A stretch of 64,000 bases of DNA from Promerops cafer (Eukaryota > Chordata > Aves > Passeriformes > Nectariniidae), in contig VZSE01009968.1 of NCBI GenBank assembly GCA_013398275.1, forward strand, positions 872,357-936,356. The letters run 5' to 3'. A model generated the notes under the pieces. It was not told where the DNA came from and made no database searches. It saw nothing but the letters and a program-made list of their open reading frames with translations. Every line of letters starts with the position of its first letter. The stretch's first letter is position 1. A program made the translations under genes and the position numbers. Of the stretch, positions 23,721-35,900 are shown in pieces.

Positions 23721-23748
23721 GGGCGGGAGGGGAGGGGAGCAGGGGGGG
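23721..23748 (+). promoter_or_regulatory. G-rich run with G-quadruplex and Sp/KLF-type potential
   Basis: The plus strand has GGG-c-GGG-a-GGGG-a-GGGG-agca-GGGGGGG with very short spacers, satisfying a G3+N1-7 quadruplex pattern. The same run reads as overlapping GC/GA-box sites of the Sp/KLF type (gggcggg, ggggagggg). For SERTAD4 the G-rich strand is the template strand. Confidence 0.6.
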
Positions 23749-24010
23749 AAGGCGGTAAACTTTCTGCGAGGGGCGAGGGATGAGTTCATAGTCACCTACT
23801 TCTTGGCACGGGAGCGCGGAACAATGCGCCCAGACACGGCCCGGCCCCTCCCTCTCCTTCCTCCTCCTCTCTCTAAGAAAGTGGGATGTAGTTTCCCCTC
23901 GGCGCAGCCCTCCCGGAGGAAGGCGACGGCCCGAGCAGGCGGCGGGAAGGAGGGGCTGCAGGTGGGCAGGTGGAATTTCAGCAATTGTTTGTGTTAGCAG
24001 CTGAGCGCTC

Positions 24011-25559
24011 TCGAACAAGAGGAAAAAATAAACCGCAGCAGAAGAGGGAGGAAAAATAAATCGTTCACATCTGCCAGTTGTTTTCTTAAATTCTAGCACA
24101 AGGCTGCTACTTTATTAAGAAACGGCTTCCAGCGTGCGTTGTTTGTGTCTTGGATGCCTGCGTGCATGGATCTGCCTTGCCTCTTTACCGGGGCAAAAAC
24201 GGGAGCTGAAGGCACAGGCGGCTGAGGTCCCCAGGCAATTTGCCTCTGTAAAGGCCACCAGCCTCACTGCAGTCGGACCGAAGGGTGCCTAAACCCCTTC
24301 CTCAGAGCCAATTTACTGCTAATGCACTGCATATAGCCCTCAGTCATTTTACTTGCATTTCTTGGACCAAGAAACAGCACGGGGAATAGCAAGCCACTGG
24401 ACTGGCCTGTTGAGAGTTATCCCTGACATGGACAACATTTATTATTTATTCCCCACACCTTTTCTTACCAGCTGAGTACCAACACATGGAAGGAGTGGTC
24501 AAAACAAGTGAGTCAGTCTGCTGACGTAACAGCAGGGCCAAGAAGTGACCCAAGAACCAGCTAAAAAGTCATATATTTTGTGTTACAAATAGATTACACC
24601 ATCATTAGAAAGCAGCAATGGACTCTTCTCATTAATCCAGATGGAGGAATCATTCACAGGGGCACATCAATCTTCTCACATTGGCAAGGTGTCAACACTC
24701 AGTGTTTGTCCTGAGAGAATAAAGGTTGGAAGAAACTCACTGCTGCTTCTGGAAGTTAGGATTCCTTTGCTCATAATGAACTCAGCATCTTTTGGTGAAT
24801 TTACTTTTTCTTAAACGAGAATCAGAGATTTCAAGTCTGCATCTTTTTCTTACCATATTTTATCACAAAAAGGTCTTTCTAAGCTCAAGCAGAAACATGC
24901 AGGAATGAAGGAAGGAAGCATTTGGATGCCTTCTGCACAGTGCTGCTAATTTATCTTGAAAAACTGAGTTTTCTGGACAGCCACGAAAGTAAATGAACTG
25001 CTTCTGCTATTTACAACATGCAAAATTAATAGAGGCAGGCCAGTTTACTTCCATAAACAGCTACTGTCCATGCACATTCTCCATGTTTCCAAACTGTATA
25101 AAAACAAGGCATAAATAATACAGCTTCCCTGGGAGAAAAAAACCCAATCACCAGAAAACCAAAGCCCCAAACACACCTTGTAGGTCTCAGCATGCATTAC
25201 AAAGACTTAGAGGTGGCTCTCAGCTACAAAATAAGTCCTGTTTTGTGGCAGAGGAATTGCTTCAGCATACAGAAGCTGAGAATCGGGCTTTTAAAAGGGC
25301 TTGTGACTCTGGGCGCGCTGTTTGTTCCCCTTGGATGTTCAGAAGCACTGATTTCCAGCTGCTGCAAATGAGTGGGAAGAGAGCTGCAAGCACCCAGCAC
25401 ATGGGAATAGTCGGCCTCCTTGAAGGTGGAGTTGGACACAGCAGAACTGTAAGCCAGTGTTTGCTGAGGAGGCACTACCGGACCCAGCTCTGCAAACAGG
25501 ACCTCTGGAGCTGCTCCCGAAGAGCCAACCTACTGTTTTTCCCCATTAAGGGTGGCAAA
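24011..25559. other. Upstream flank of SERTAD4, no gene seen
   Basis: Composition falls back to AT-rich beyond the CpG island. It contains a TPA-response-like aagtgagtcagtc (about 24507-24519) but no coding exon. It is expected to hold SERTAD4 upstream regulatory DNA and possibly the body of a divergent transcript. Confidence 0.45.
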
Positions 25560-25670
25560 ATCCATTCCTGAGTATCTTGCCAGAAGTCACACAGCAAATC
25601 AGTGTCAGCACCAGAAATAGAACCAGATCTCATCGTCCTCCAGCCGTAAGCCCAGCCCATTTTATATTAC
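25560..25670. mobile_element. Possible ancient amniote SINE (MIR-like) or CR1/L3-type remnant
   Basis: The string cagaagtcacacagcaaatcag, tgtcagcaccagaaatagaaccagatctc, then cagcccattttat matches the general plan of very old amniote elements (ggtcacacagc...ggcagagc...gaatagaacccag...ctc). It is heavily diverged, so family assignment is tentative. Confidence 0.45.
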
Positions 25671-28600
25671 ATTATCTTATGCAATGGAGGGATTTCATCC
25701 AAAATCCCGTTGGTTTCAATGAGACTTTGCAGAACAGCACACACATTGTTACATTTCCATTAGCGCCTCTGGAAATAAAGGATGAAAGATGTACATTTGA
25801 GCATACAATACATTTACTATACAAAATTACAGCAAAAGGTTGACACTTAGGGCTGGATTCAATTTTGAACAATCCATTTGGGAGCCTTGTGTGGGCTTCA
25901 GTGGCATGGAAGCCAGGCACAGTTTTTTATTGAACCCAGCCCTCCATCCTTAGGCTACCAGAATTTTTCCATTTTGTCAGCCAAATGCATTCAGTGTGAG
26001 GAGACCCCGAGGCATCTACAGCAGCCTGAAGGTTAAAATGTCAAACTTTTTCCGTGTTCAGTTTCACACAGTAAGACGGCTATACATTGCCAGGCTACTC
26101 CATTTGCTGGGGTTTTCACTCCCTATTCCTCCAGAGCCATTATGATGTTAATGAGAGAACTGTAATGATGCCATTCACATTACAAAAAGGCTGATGCGAT
26201 GTCAGAGAAAGGGGCTTTTTATACAGTTCCAGAATGCCTCTAAAAACCCAAACTTAAATATAAAATGCCCATCACTATAAAGCTGCAAGTCTCACTGAGA
26301 CCAATAAAAACAAGGGAATAGACTTAAGATGGCTATTCCTTGTTTAGCCCTGGGTTTGTACCCAAGTACTGCAGCAGGTTCAGCCTTTATCACGTAGTGT
26401 GGAGCTTTCCATTTCGTAACAACATGGCTTGAGGAGAGAACAGCGTTTCTTAGCTGTGCTATACCATTGTTAACATCTGGATTGCAGTGCTTAGAAAACA
26501 AAATTGCCATCGTTTTGGTAGCTGTTACCTTTCTGGCGTTTCAGAAAATTTACAATGCAGGAGCAACAAGGAATCCCACTGCACACAGGCTGTGCAGACC
26601 CACTGCCTAAGGAAGCAATGACAGCCGGCGAGAGGAAGGGGAAAGGCACAAACACATACCCAGGCTGATGTACCTCCCTTAAAAAAAAACCCAAACCACT
26701 GTATCACCTGTAAACTAGTCCAGGCTAAACTTATTGTAAACTATCTGCTCTTTGTGGTTGATGCAACAACGTTTGGTGTCGCCAACTTAGCTGAGGGAGG
26801 CAGGGCATCCTGTGGACAAGAGCGTCATGGAAAAGGGCATAAAGGCTCCCCTGGGAGCAGCAGATAAAGGCACGAGGACGCCAGCATCACTGGCAAAGAG
26901 TGCAGATCCATTCTGTAGAGACAATGGTGGAGAGATGACAGCTATGGCAGAACTGTGACAACCTCACATGGGAAAATAAAAGACTAGATGGAGGCAAATA
27001 AGGAGGGCAGGCAGGAGGTGGCTTGGCTCTGACCACAGCAGTGGACAGGGAAGAGGATGTTGGAAGTTTGTGTTTAAATAGATCAAACTGGCTGATATGT
27101 CACAGGTTCAAGGAGGAGGAAGTTACAAACAGAGATGGGAGATACTGAGGGCCTTGATTAAAATGTTTGTTGTTTGGATAGATATGTATGGAGTTGCAGT
27201 AATGTTATGAATGAAGCAGTGGAAACACAGGGGACACCTAATCTCAGCACACTGGGGCAGCACACTGGGGCAGCCCAGACACAGGAAATGAAAGCAAAGG
27301 ATCAAAGACATTCCCTGCACTCAGGGCTTTGGAGGAAAGCAAAGCAGCAAGGCTGCAAGAAGTGGAAAAGCCTCTGGAACTGGCTGTGATGGATTTAAAT
27401 TGAAAGCTGGACTTCCAAGGGACAGCCCACGGTTGGGAGCAGACAGGGAGACTTCTTCCTTCTCTTACTGATATAAGATAGCTGAGGAGAACTGCATCAT
27501 GCCAGTGCAGAGCAGTCCCTGGTCTGTGGTAAGGGAGAGTCATCAAGCCAGAGCCATCAGAGAGGCAGCAAGGGGAAGGGGGGAATGAGGACAGGTGCAG
27601 CAAAATGGTCTGGGCCCGAGGCAAGGATGATTTTCTGTTTCTTCAGCTGTGCCTCTACCAGAAATGTATATAACACCATCTAACAGAAGCAGGATCCAAG
27701 GGCGAAATGAAAGGGTTAAGGCTGGCTGAAATAACTAGACTGGTAGAACAACAGGTCTGTGTGCCAACACGGTCAATTCAGCTTTTCATCCTTCGGAGGT
27801 ATAGATAAACTATAGACCTGCCAAGTCTAGTGTTTTTCCCTGTATTTCTTGGCCCTTACTTCAGGGAATTTCAAGGAATCCACTGTTTTTTTCCTTTTGC
27901 TTTCTTTTTTTTTTCCGCTCCTCTTCTTTTTCTAGAGCTGGACTTACTGTTTGGTGGAAAAGGAATTAACTTGAAATCAGAAATTGATTTCCATGTCAAG
28001 ATACAGCCCTTTCATGGAAGTTTTTCAAACATATCTTAACTTCTACCCTAATTTAGATTATACAACTCCAGATGCTTAAGTGTCTCTTTCTCCAGAGAGC
28101 ATTCAAAGCAAATATTTCTCTAACTTTTCTAATTCCCACATGCTGATTTTTTTTTCTTTACATACTTTCCCGTTGAATTGTTCCCAGAAAGACTTTATGG
28201 AGTTACTCTGGTCCAGTATGTCAGAGTCCCCTGGGTTTCAGTGAAAAAAAAAAAAAAAGATCTAAAAGAAAATGTCCTTTTGGATTCTAAACACTTGTGC
28301 TTTCTCCTGCTTTTGGTTTCTATGAGGCAGAGCAAGAGAAAGTTTCTGTTCTGACAGAAAAGATGTTTCCTCTCTTATTTCTTTGTAGGTATATGTCACC
28401 TATCAGAACTCTTGGTAGCCAATATGCAATGAACTCTTAAATTCTGGTTCTAACAGTTAAAGTTTTCCCCAGAATTTATGCAGATATATGAAAATGCAAG
28501 CAAAATTGCAATTTATTTTGCCACAGGGCTCTGGCAGATATGAGAAAAGGTGCCATCACATTTACTGCAGCCATCTCCCTAAGGCTGCTTTGCCTGCCTG

Positions 28601-29420
28601 GTCTGGGAGAACAATAAAGCCCCATGGTATTCATTTCAGTAAGCATAAATATTTTTTCCAGTGTTCTTAGCCAAAATGTCTCATATGCTCTCTGCCTCCA
28701 CCCCGCTGGTGGCTGCGTGGCTTTGCTCGACATAAAAAACTGTGTCCAGGATCCACTTAGCTCAGTGGGGGTTTAGTTTTCAAAACGCCTCGGTATCCTG
28801 AGGGCAAAAGGTGCTCCTCCTGCTGCAAACTGTAACCGACAGCATTTCTGATTAGTTAACCTTTGTGAGGGGCTTTAGCACTGAATAGGTGCTCCCAGTG
28901 CTATTATTGGGACTGAAGTCAGAGAGAAAAAGGAGTCCCGGTAGTCAGGCGGGGCTGAGAAAAAGCAAAGCCCTGCTATTACATAAGGAGACTTCCCAAA
29001 TCACCAGGCAGTTCTCATCACTTGTTCTGCAAGAGCGGTACCAATTAAAACCGCTTCCCCACTTAACTTTCACTCCGGTGCACAGCACATGCATGTCACT
29101 GGCACCGTAAATGAGATGGTTTATGGAGTTAATTATATTGCATTCTTCACTTTTTGTCTGCTGAAGAAAGTAAACAAAACAAACACAGAAGTGTTTCGGA
29201 ACAAAGAGCGAGTTGTCTCCCACTTTGCTGTGTGCTACTTTCCACGAAGAATGAGAGCTATTGTTATTCTTTTACAAGTTTCCTTCTAAGGGAAATAAAC
29301 ACCAAAGGTAGGATTCCAAGGAAATGACTCACAAATATTGGCAACAGGCTCTGAAAATTTGATCCAGTCTTCACAAAAGCCTTTAGCAGAATACTAAACC
29401 CTCTTATTGCAAAATAAACT
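25671..29420. other. Intergenic, no gene seen; a 13-bp tandem at 27.25 kb
   Basis: Spacer. cacactggggcag is repeated twice exactly at 27248-27273. An A15 run is at about 28244-28258. Non-repetitive, evenly composed sequence at about 26.0-26.25 kb has the look of a conserved element, but that cannot be judged without alignment. Confidence 0.5.
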
Positions 29421-29720
29421 TTTCCCAGATGAGCTCCACATCAGCTCTGCGAGTGAGTGTGTGTGAGTGTGTTAGCACTCGGAGGCAGGAACAGAACCCA
29501 TTTCTCACGTCTCCCCTTCTTCCCTCTGGGGCACCGCTGCTGATGCCATTTTTAGCTGGAAGCTGGAAATCTTTAATAACCGACTGAGTCATCCTCGGGA
29601 GAGGGAGGGAAAGGGATGTGCCTCACCTTGCCGAGCAGCAGGCTGCCCGCCGGCCGTCCCCACCCAGAGACCCCCGGCAGAGAGGGCCGGGCAGACGATC
29701 TCCTCCAAACCGGTCTACAA
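29421..29720. promoter_or_regulatory. Candidate regulatory patch with consensus AP-1 site
   Basis: A GC-richer 300-bp patch contains a TGAGTCA AP-1 heptamer within gactgagtcatcc, a small gagtgtgtgtgagtgtg repeat near 29452-29470, and CpGs (gcccgccggccgtcc). It sits about 5-6 kb upstream of the SERTAD4 island. Enhancer function is an inference from composition and motif only. Confidence 0.3.
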
Positions 29721-29989
29721 GAACTGGCAGGAACATTTATCCTACAGCTATAAAAATGAAGGGGAGAGCAGAGAAGGGATTTTTTTTTTCCCAGTCCCCT
29801 GACATTGAATCTAATTCAGCAGGGCAAGATCAGCCTCTAATAATCTGTTTTCAGTCACTGAGTTAGCCTTTCAGATGCGCAGAAGGTAGCCATGCACCGT
29901 GACTCATATTTTATTTCTTAATCAGGAATCCCAGGAACCAGGAATGCAGACACTGAAAAATCAGACAGCTGAGCAAAATCAGTGCGGCA

Positions 29990-30156
29990 GGATTACCATC
30001 TGCAAACAGAACAATCTACTTTGCATATTTATTTCTCAGCTGTTTAAAATTTTGAATCATAAATGCATATTCTGTATCACTTGTGATGCATACAGTCTAA
30101 ATCGCTCACGCTCGCTCATGTTGGTTTGGGGGGTTTGTTTGTTTGTTTTGTTTTTG
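29990..30156. other. AT-rich block with duplicated TGCATATT octamers and a G/T-rich tract
   Basis: tgcatatt occurs at 30022-30029 and 30064-30071, 42 bp apart, close to the POU-domain octamer style (TTTGCATA, AATGCATA). A low-complexity ttggtttggggggtttgttt tract (30121-30156) follows. Confidence 0.4.
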
Positions 30157-32854
30157 ACGATTTAAATCTGGTTAGACAAGAGCAACAGAAATTGCAAACC
30201 TTACACAGAATTCCTTTGTTGCTTGGTTCTACTTAGACAAGCCTATTAAATGAAAGAAGCTGGTCCCCTCATTCATTTCCTTTGCAAATTCCTATTTAAC
30301 CACTCCAAATCGAGATGAAACAAACTGTGATGCTGGTCCAGAGTCAGATTTTTTTTTTTTTTTTTTTCCCAGAAAGTCCCTTTACAGTGTGCCTGAAAGC
30401 AACTGGCTGCCAAGTACCTACTTAAGACTCTAAAGGTTGCATTAGTGGAAGTTTTGCATCTGGTTCAAGGCATTGCCAGGTAGTTTCTAAAGCCTGTAAT
30501 TCGCTAAGTGTCCAACAGAAACAGCTTCCAACAGGACCTCTAAGTAAGGAACGATGTTTATATAGACTGTCTGAGACATTTGAATTGTGCTGAACTCCAG
30601 CCATCGCTCAACCAGTTATAACCAGCTGTCAGGGCTGGGAAGAAAACCAGGATAAACCAGTGTGGTGTTGCCTTCCCGAATCTGCTGGCAGGGTGGCACA
30701 GCAGGCTGGGAGGTAGGAGCTGCTCGGACCCCACCTCACTGCAGTGTTAGTGGGTGAATTTTAATATTCATCATTGCAAGGCTGCTCATTTTAGTGACAG
30801 AAAGGAGGGATCAGCTGGGAAGTGGCGGCTGCTGCAGGGAAGGCAATGCAGAGGGATAAAGCCAAGCACATGGTAGAAAACATTTAGAGATCCACAAGTC
30901 AAAAATCACTGTAATCACTTTGGCTACCCCCTTTCTCAGCCTTTTGTTGTGCTCAGCTTTTTCCACTTTCCAGAATCCTCCTGAAGCAGCCAGAGCAGCC
31001 ACAGCCACAAGAGGCCAGCCAGGATCCAACCCTGCTCAGGCACCACTGCTTCTACCCCTTTATGTTCTGTTTTTCTCTGGACAATGGAAAATACCCGTGA
31101 TCGTCTGCCTGGGTTGAGGCATCTGCAGGGAGCACCTTCCAGGAATGGGTCTCACACATTTTTTAAGATTAGGCACAAAAAGTTGGATAAAAATCTCCCA
31201 GTCACAACAATGTGGCACAACTGCAGTGAGGAGCTGGAAAGGAAAGAGAATGGAGAGAGCTCACCTTGCTATGGGACATGGGGGGTTGATTTAAAAGCAT
31301 ATTTTAAAACGTTTTCATTCCATAGCATACATAAAACATAGTATACATGGTAGACATAAAACACCTTAGAAAAAGAGAAATGTCTAAGCAATGAAAAGAT
31401 TATAAAATTATGATACCAGTGCTGTTGAGTATCCATTTTTTATGCACAATGGAGCTCATGGGGCAACCGGGCAGCACACATGACCTGTAATCAGCAGGAG
31501 ATGCTTTTGGCAGGGATGCATTAGTCATTCACTCCTGTGCTCTGGTGACATCTCCTCAGAGAAAGGTTTTCTGGGGTAGCCTCACAAGCTACAGAGAACA
31601 TATAAAATTTTGATGCAAAACTTCATATTTGATTGAATTTATTTTTTTAAGAATTTCAGCATTCGGGTCAATTTTTACTTGCATAACCTTGCCTATTCAT
31701 TTCTCAGTCTCCTTGCCAGTGTCCCTGTTTTCAGACTTCAACTTTTATGACCTATAAGAGTAACCAAAAAAAGATCAATTTAATCAAAATATAACAGGCT
31801 TTTTTTAATGTTTCAATTTACACTGCAGACCCAAAAATCCTAAGGTTTTTTTAAAAATCAAGCATTTAAAATTCAGTTTTGATTTTAAGTCCAATCAATT
31901 GATTTAATTGCGAAGGGAAAAGTAATCTCTAAATATTTATATCATATTAAATAATTATGCAACCACTGTCCTTGGACAGATAATATTCTGCTAAGATCTG
32001 CATTCAATTATTTAGCTGGTGCTACAGAAAGTGATTATTCCTTTTACTTGAGCAGTAGCTTAAAAAACTTGAAGTTGCTCTGAGAATTAATTTTCAACTA
32101 GAGAACTGTTTTGAGGCATGTGTCCTCATGGAGGCTGGGAATTGTAGCTCTCTAATCCACACCAGTGGTTCTTCCTCCAGCACTCGCAGTTGGTTTTTGT
32201 TAACACTTCATTTTTTAGAAGTACTTTTACTGCCAGGGTCTGTTTATAAGGACAGTGCAGTCCAATGTGGATGACACTCCCAGGGACCAGGAAGGACCAG
32301 GTGTCCTGGCAGAGCCTCCAGTGCATGTTCTGGGCAGGAAGTGCAGATCCAGGTGTGTGTGGAGAAGGGGAACACATGGCTGTGCTCCAGCTGGAGCAAC
32401 CCAGCTCCCTGCTGGATATTCCCCCTGCTCTACACGGGTGAAAGGAGTGCAGGAAACCAAGTGCTGGGCCCCACACTGATGATGAGAATTTACTTTCCTC
32501 TGTCCCAGACCAGGGTAGTCTCCAATGTCCAGAAAGGAAGACAGTGTTATGTGTGGGAGGGACAGCATTTGCAGAGCAGGATCTGGGGCAGTGGCAGCTA
32601 CCCAAAGCTGTTCCTGCTTGCCTGCTCCAAAATCTCCTCACAGCTCCTGCACAGCTGTGTCAACCCTCTTGTTTATCCACATGGTGTGTCCTGGACTACA
32701 TCTAAGCTCCAGGGACTGGGAGATGCCTAAGCTAAGTCCTGTGAAGTTTTCTCACTGCTATGAGTAATGGCTAGGGACAGGCAATTGCTTTGGTTTAAAC
32801 AAACCTGTGCAGCAATACTCATGGTTTCAATGAAATGCACTACTCTCCAAATTT
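30157..32854. other. Intergenic, no gene seen
   Basis: Spacer with a T18-19 run at about 30349-30367. The GC-richer stretch 32.24-32.72 kb has open frames of 171 codons (minus) and 129 codons (plus), which overlap and resemble nothing known. Confidence 0.5.
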
Positions 32855-32946
32855 AACAAAAAAACCCAAAAAGCAAACAAAACAAAACCCAACAAAATAA
32901 AACCAAAACAAACACAACAACAACAAAAAAAAACCCAAACAGAGAA
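32855..32946. repeat. Long A-rich low-complexity tract
   Basis: About 90 bp are made almost only of A and C (aaaaaaacccaaaaagcaaa, caaaacaaaacccaac, acacaacaacaacaaaaaaa). No recognisable element body lies immediately upstream on the plus strand. Confidence 0.85.
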
Positions 32947-35900
32947 AATATATGGAGAAGCAGTTCTATATTCCTTTATATTTTCAAGGTTTTACAGTAT
33001 ATTGATACTCACTCCAGTGTCCATATCCACATTCACCTACATCTGCAGCAGCAACAGCAAAGACAATGTATATCCTTTTCAAGCAAGCACTCTGGAGCAG
33101 AACACTGACTCTTTTTTTGCTAAAAGGAGAGAGATTTTTAAACTTCCATATCAGTTCATCCATCAAGCCACCAAGAAAAACTGAATAATTATCAGCTTCA
33201 GTTCAATTATTCAGTTGAATCATTTTTGTCATTGCAATGAAATTGCAGCATGAACTCTAAAATAAAATTCAGATCTCATGTTAAATCTCTCAAGTATTTT
33301 TTGGCTCCAGCTTAGCTGCTGTTCCGTGATAATGAATCAAAGGTTCATTTCCTTCCCATGTCTACTTCTCCTTGACACATTCCCGTTCACCATCCCTCTC
33401 AGTTACACATGCTCTCTGCTTTTCACAAAAGGAGGAAAAGACTTTCCTCTCTCTGCTTCCAAGGGCCAGACGGTGCCAACCCAGCTCCCATTGAGCAGTT
33501 CCTCAAGCTCACCTCGCTCCATGAATAGTTTCACTGAGCACAGTGGGACTGCTCAGCCCGAATAAAGCTGGCACAGCCTGGCCTCCAGAAGAAAGATCCA
33601 ATCAGTCCAAAGACAAAAACAAGCACAAAAACAAGCTCGCAGCAACGGTGCAGGGCACAGCTCCGAGAAGCACCAGCCCAGCTTGGGGACAGCCAGAAGA
33701 AGGTGCCAAGTTTCTGTTACATCCCAGGAGAAGTTTGCACAAGGTGACTGGAGGATTACACAAAACTCTAAGGGAGATTCTCTAGCAATTCTGTGCTCAG
33801 GAAACTTATTATTACGAGCTTGGGAAATATATCCTAGTTGTCTTTAATAGGAATGCATCGCAACCTCTGAAGGATTTATCATCTTAATAGAGAAATCACA
33901 ACAGCTAAAAATCTGGATGCTGAGAAATGTACCACTCAATTACAAAGCAAATTATATGGGTCTCCTGTGTGCGGTTCTGCTCTCAAAAAGCATCAGCAGC
34001 TTCCTTACTTTACAACCATGTAATTCCTTTACTTAGAGAAGCACACAGTAAATCAGAAATAAAAGGTCCTCAAGAAAAATATCTCGGCAGCAATTCCAGA
34101 TCTGAGGGGCACAAGAGGAGTTAAAAACCAGCAGAGCATGGCCAACAGTTGAGAAATAAGTTGGTAGAAGTTATTCTGGGAGCCAGTGTGTTGCAGTAAG
34201 TCAAACTGTGTACTGTGTTTGTTGTCTGAAATCATTCCAAAAGCAAAATTATTCCAAGAGAGAAGGATAAGTATCCTGGAATAATCCAAACCAAAAATCA
34301 TATATAAAAGGGAGAATAATATTTCATTGGATTCCAACTCTATGTCATCTTGAAGGAATTAACCACATCCCCAGGTTTTGCTGTCTATTTGTTTCTAAGG
34401 ATTGAGGCTGGAGAGGAAACCATTAGGGGAATGTAGGGAATCTCAGAGAGGGCACTAAAATTGAGTTACTTACTCAGTTTACATACTGTGTATGTTTTTA
34501 AATAAAGTTGATTTTACCTTCCAAAATCTAATCCTGGTGATACAGAACACATACTGTGTTTCAAAGTATGCCTGTATAGAGGAAGTGCTCCTTTTAATAG
34601 AAGGCCAAAGTTAAATATATAAATTTTAAGGCAGATTTTGGAATTGAGGTTCACTCTCAGGCCTACTCTGTAGCAGTGCACTGGTTGGCCTAAGTATGAT
34701 TCACCCAGTACCACTTGAGGCATTACACACACAGAGGTGTAAATGTTACAGCTTGTAATAATTCCAGAGTTCCTGGAGACACTTGGTATGTCAGGTCCTT
34801 CTCTGTCAGTGTGCTGGGAACTACACACCCACTATGAACTTTAAATGAAAATGCATACTTAAAGAAGGTACAAATAAACCATTACCTCTGCTAGTTTAGC
34901 AAGAATTTAGCTTTAACAGGTAGCATTACAAAATCACTGCTGCTCTAGGGGGCTGTCCTAATGCAAGGCAGCATAATGTATCCAGAATTTCAAGTCCCAT
35001 ACTGAAAAATTTAAGCACCCATATAAAGTTTGACTTGCATAATTATTTAAATCTCTGAAGTAAATATCTTCATAGGCATTTTAAAGGCTGTTGCTTTTAA
35101 AGAGACTTCTCTGATTCAGTTGATAAAGTATCCCACACTAAATGTGGTTTAAAATAACAAAATGCAACCCCCTCTGTGCATGCAGTAACTTACATTTGGG
35201 CTTCAGCTGGCTGACACAATTCTTTTCACCCGGAGAGCTTCAAAGACAAACAATTCTAGTATCTGTAAGGCATCAATTTTCCCTCATGTTTAGGCTGCCA
35301 AGGACTTTTCCAGTCATGCCCCTATTTCCAGCCCTTAGCTATATTTAGAAAAAAAATATGTGTAAGAAATCCAGAAGAACTTATGGATATGGATATACCT
35401 ATCTATGGAAAACATCAAGTGTGGAGATGTTCTTCTCGTCCAGCCTAACTGAAGGGCTTAATAAATCTGTTTGAAATTATTCTGCAAACCAGCAGATTTT
35501 TTGAGATCAAAAAAGAGGGAAGAAATCCCCAACTTAGTTGAATCTAATGTAAGTCAATTTGAGTTAGTTAAGGATTTCTTTACTTGCTTAGTGGATATTT
35601 CCCAGTACTGACATGAGGGTTATTACTAAAATACATGGGCCAGCTACTCCTCCTACAGGTCAACACACTGAGGTCTTCATTGGCAAAAAGATGGTTCTGG
35701 TGTTTCAGAAGGTGGGGTATTTTTTTTCAATGCCCCAGCCTGATTGCAGGCACCAGATTATTTCTGGAGGCAAACTAGAATTTTCTGCTGCCCCTTGCAG
35801 AAGCGAAGATACTGTGATCTCAATTGTTTGTATTCATTAAAGATCCTCTAACACATTTCATAACAGTAGGTTCTTTAACCCCAAGGCTTTGGCCAAATTC

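Larger units (their letters stand above)
22616..24010. promoter_or_regulatory. SERTAD4: CpG-island promoter of SERTAD4 (interrupted by assembly gap)
   Basis: This is the most GC- and CpG-dense interval of the window (for example gccgccgc, gcgcggggagccggggcc, ccccggccgcgctc), set in otherwise 40-45% GC-looking DNA. It lies just upstream of the first visible SERTAD4 coding exon. It holds the 369-N gap, a compound TG/AG microsatellite and a G-rich run. No TATA box is evident, as expected for a CpG-island promoter. In human, a divergent non-coding transcript (SERTAD4-AS1) starts near this promoter; the equivalent here would leave on the plus strand, but nothing in the sequence proves it. The transcription start cannot be placed by inspection. 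Confidence 0.75.

Noticed and set aside
32126..32641. 171-codon minus-strand frame
   Set aside because: It is antisense to another open frame of similar length, with no recognised domain. The nearby A-rich tract is on the wrong side to be its poly(A) tail.
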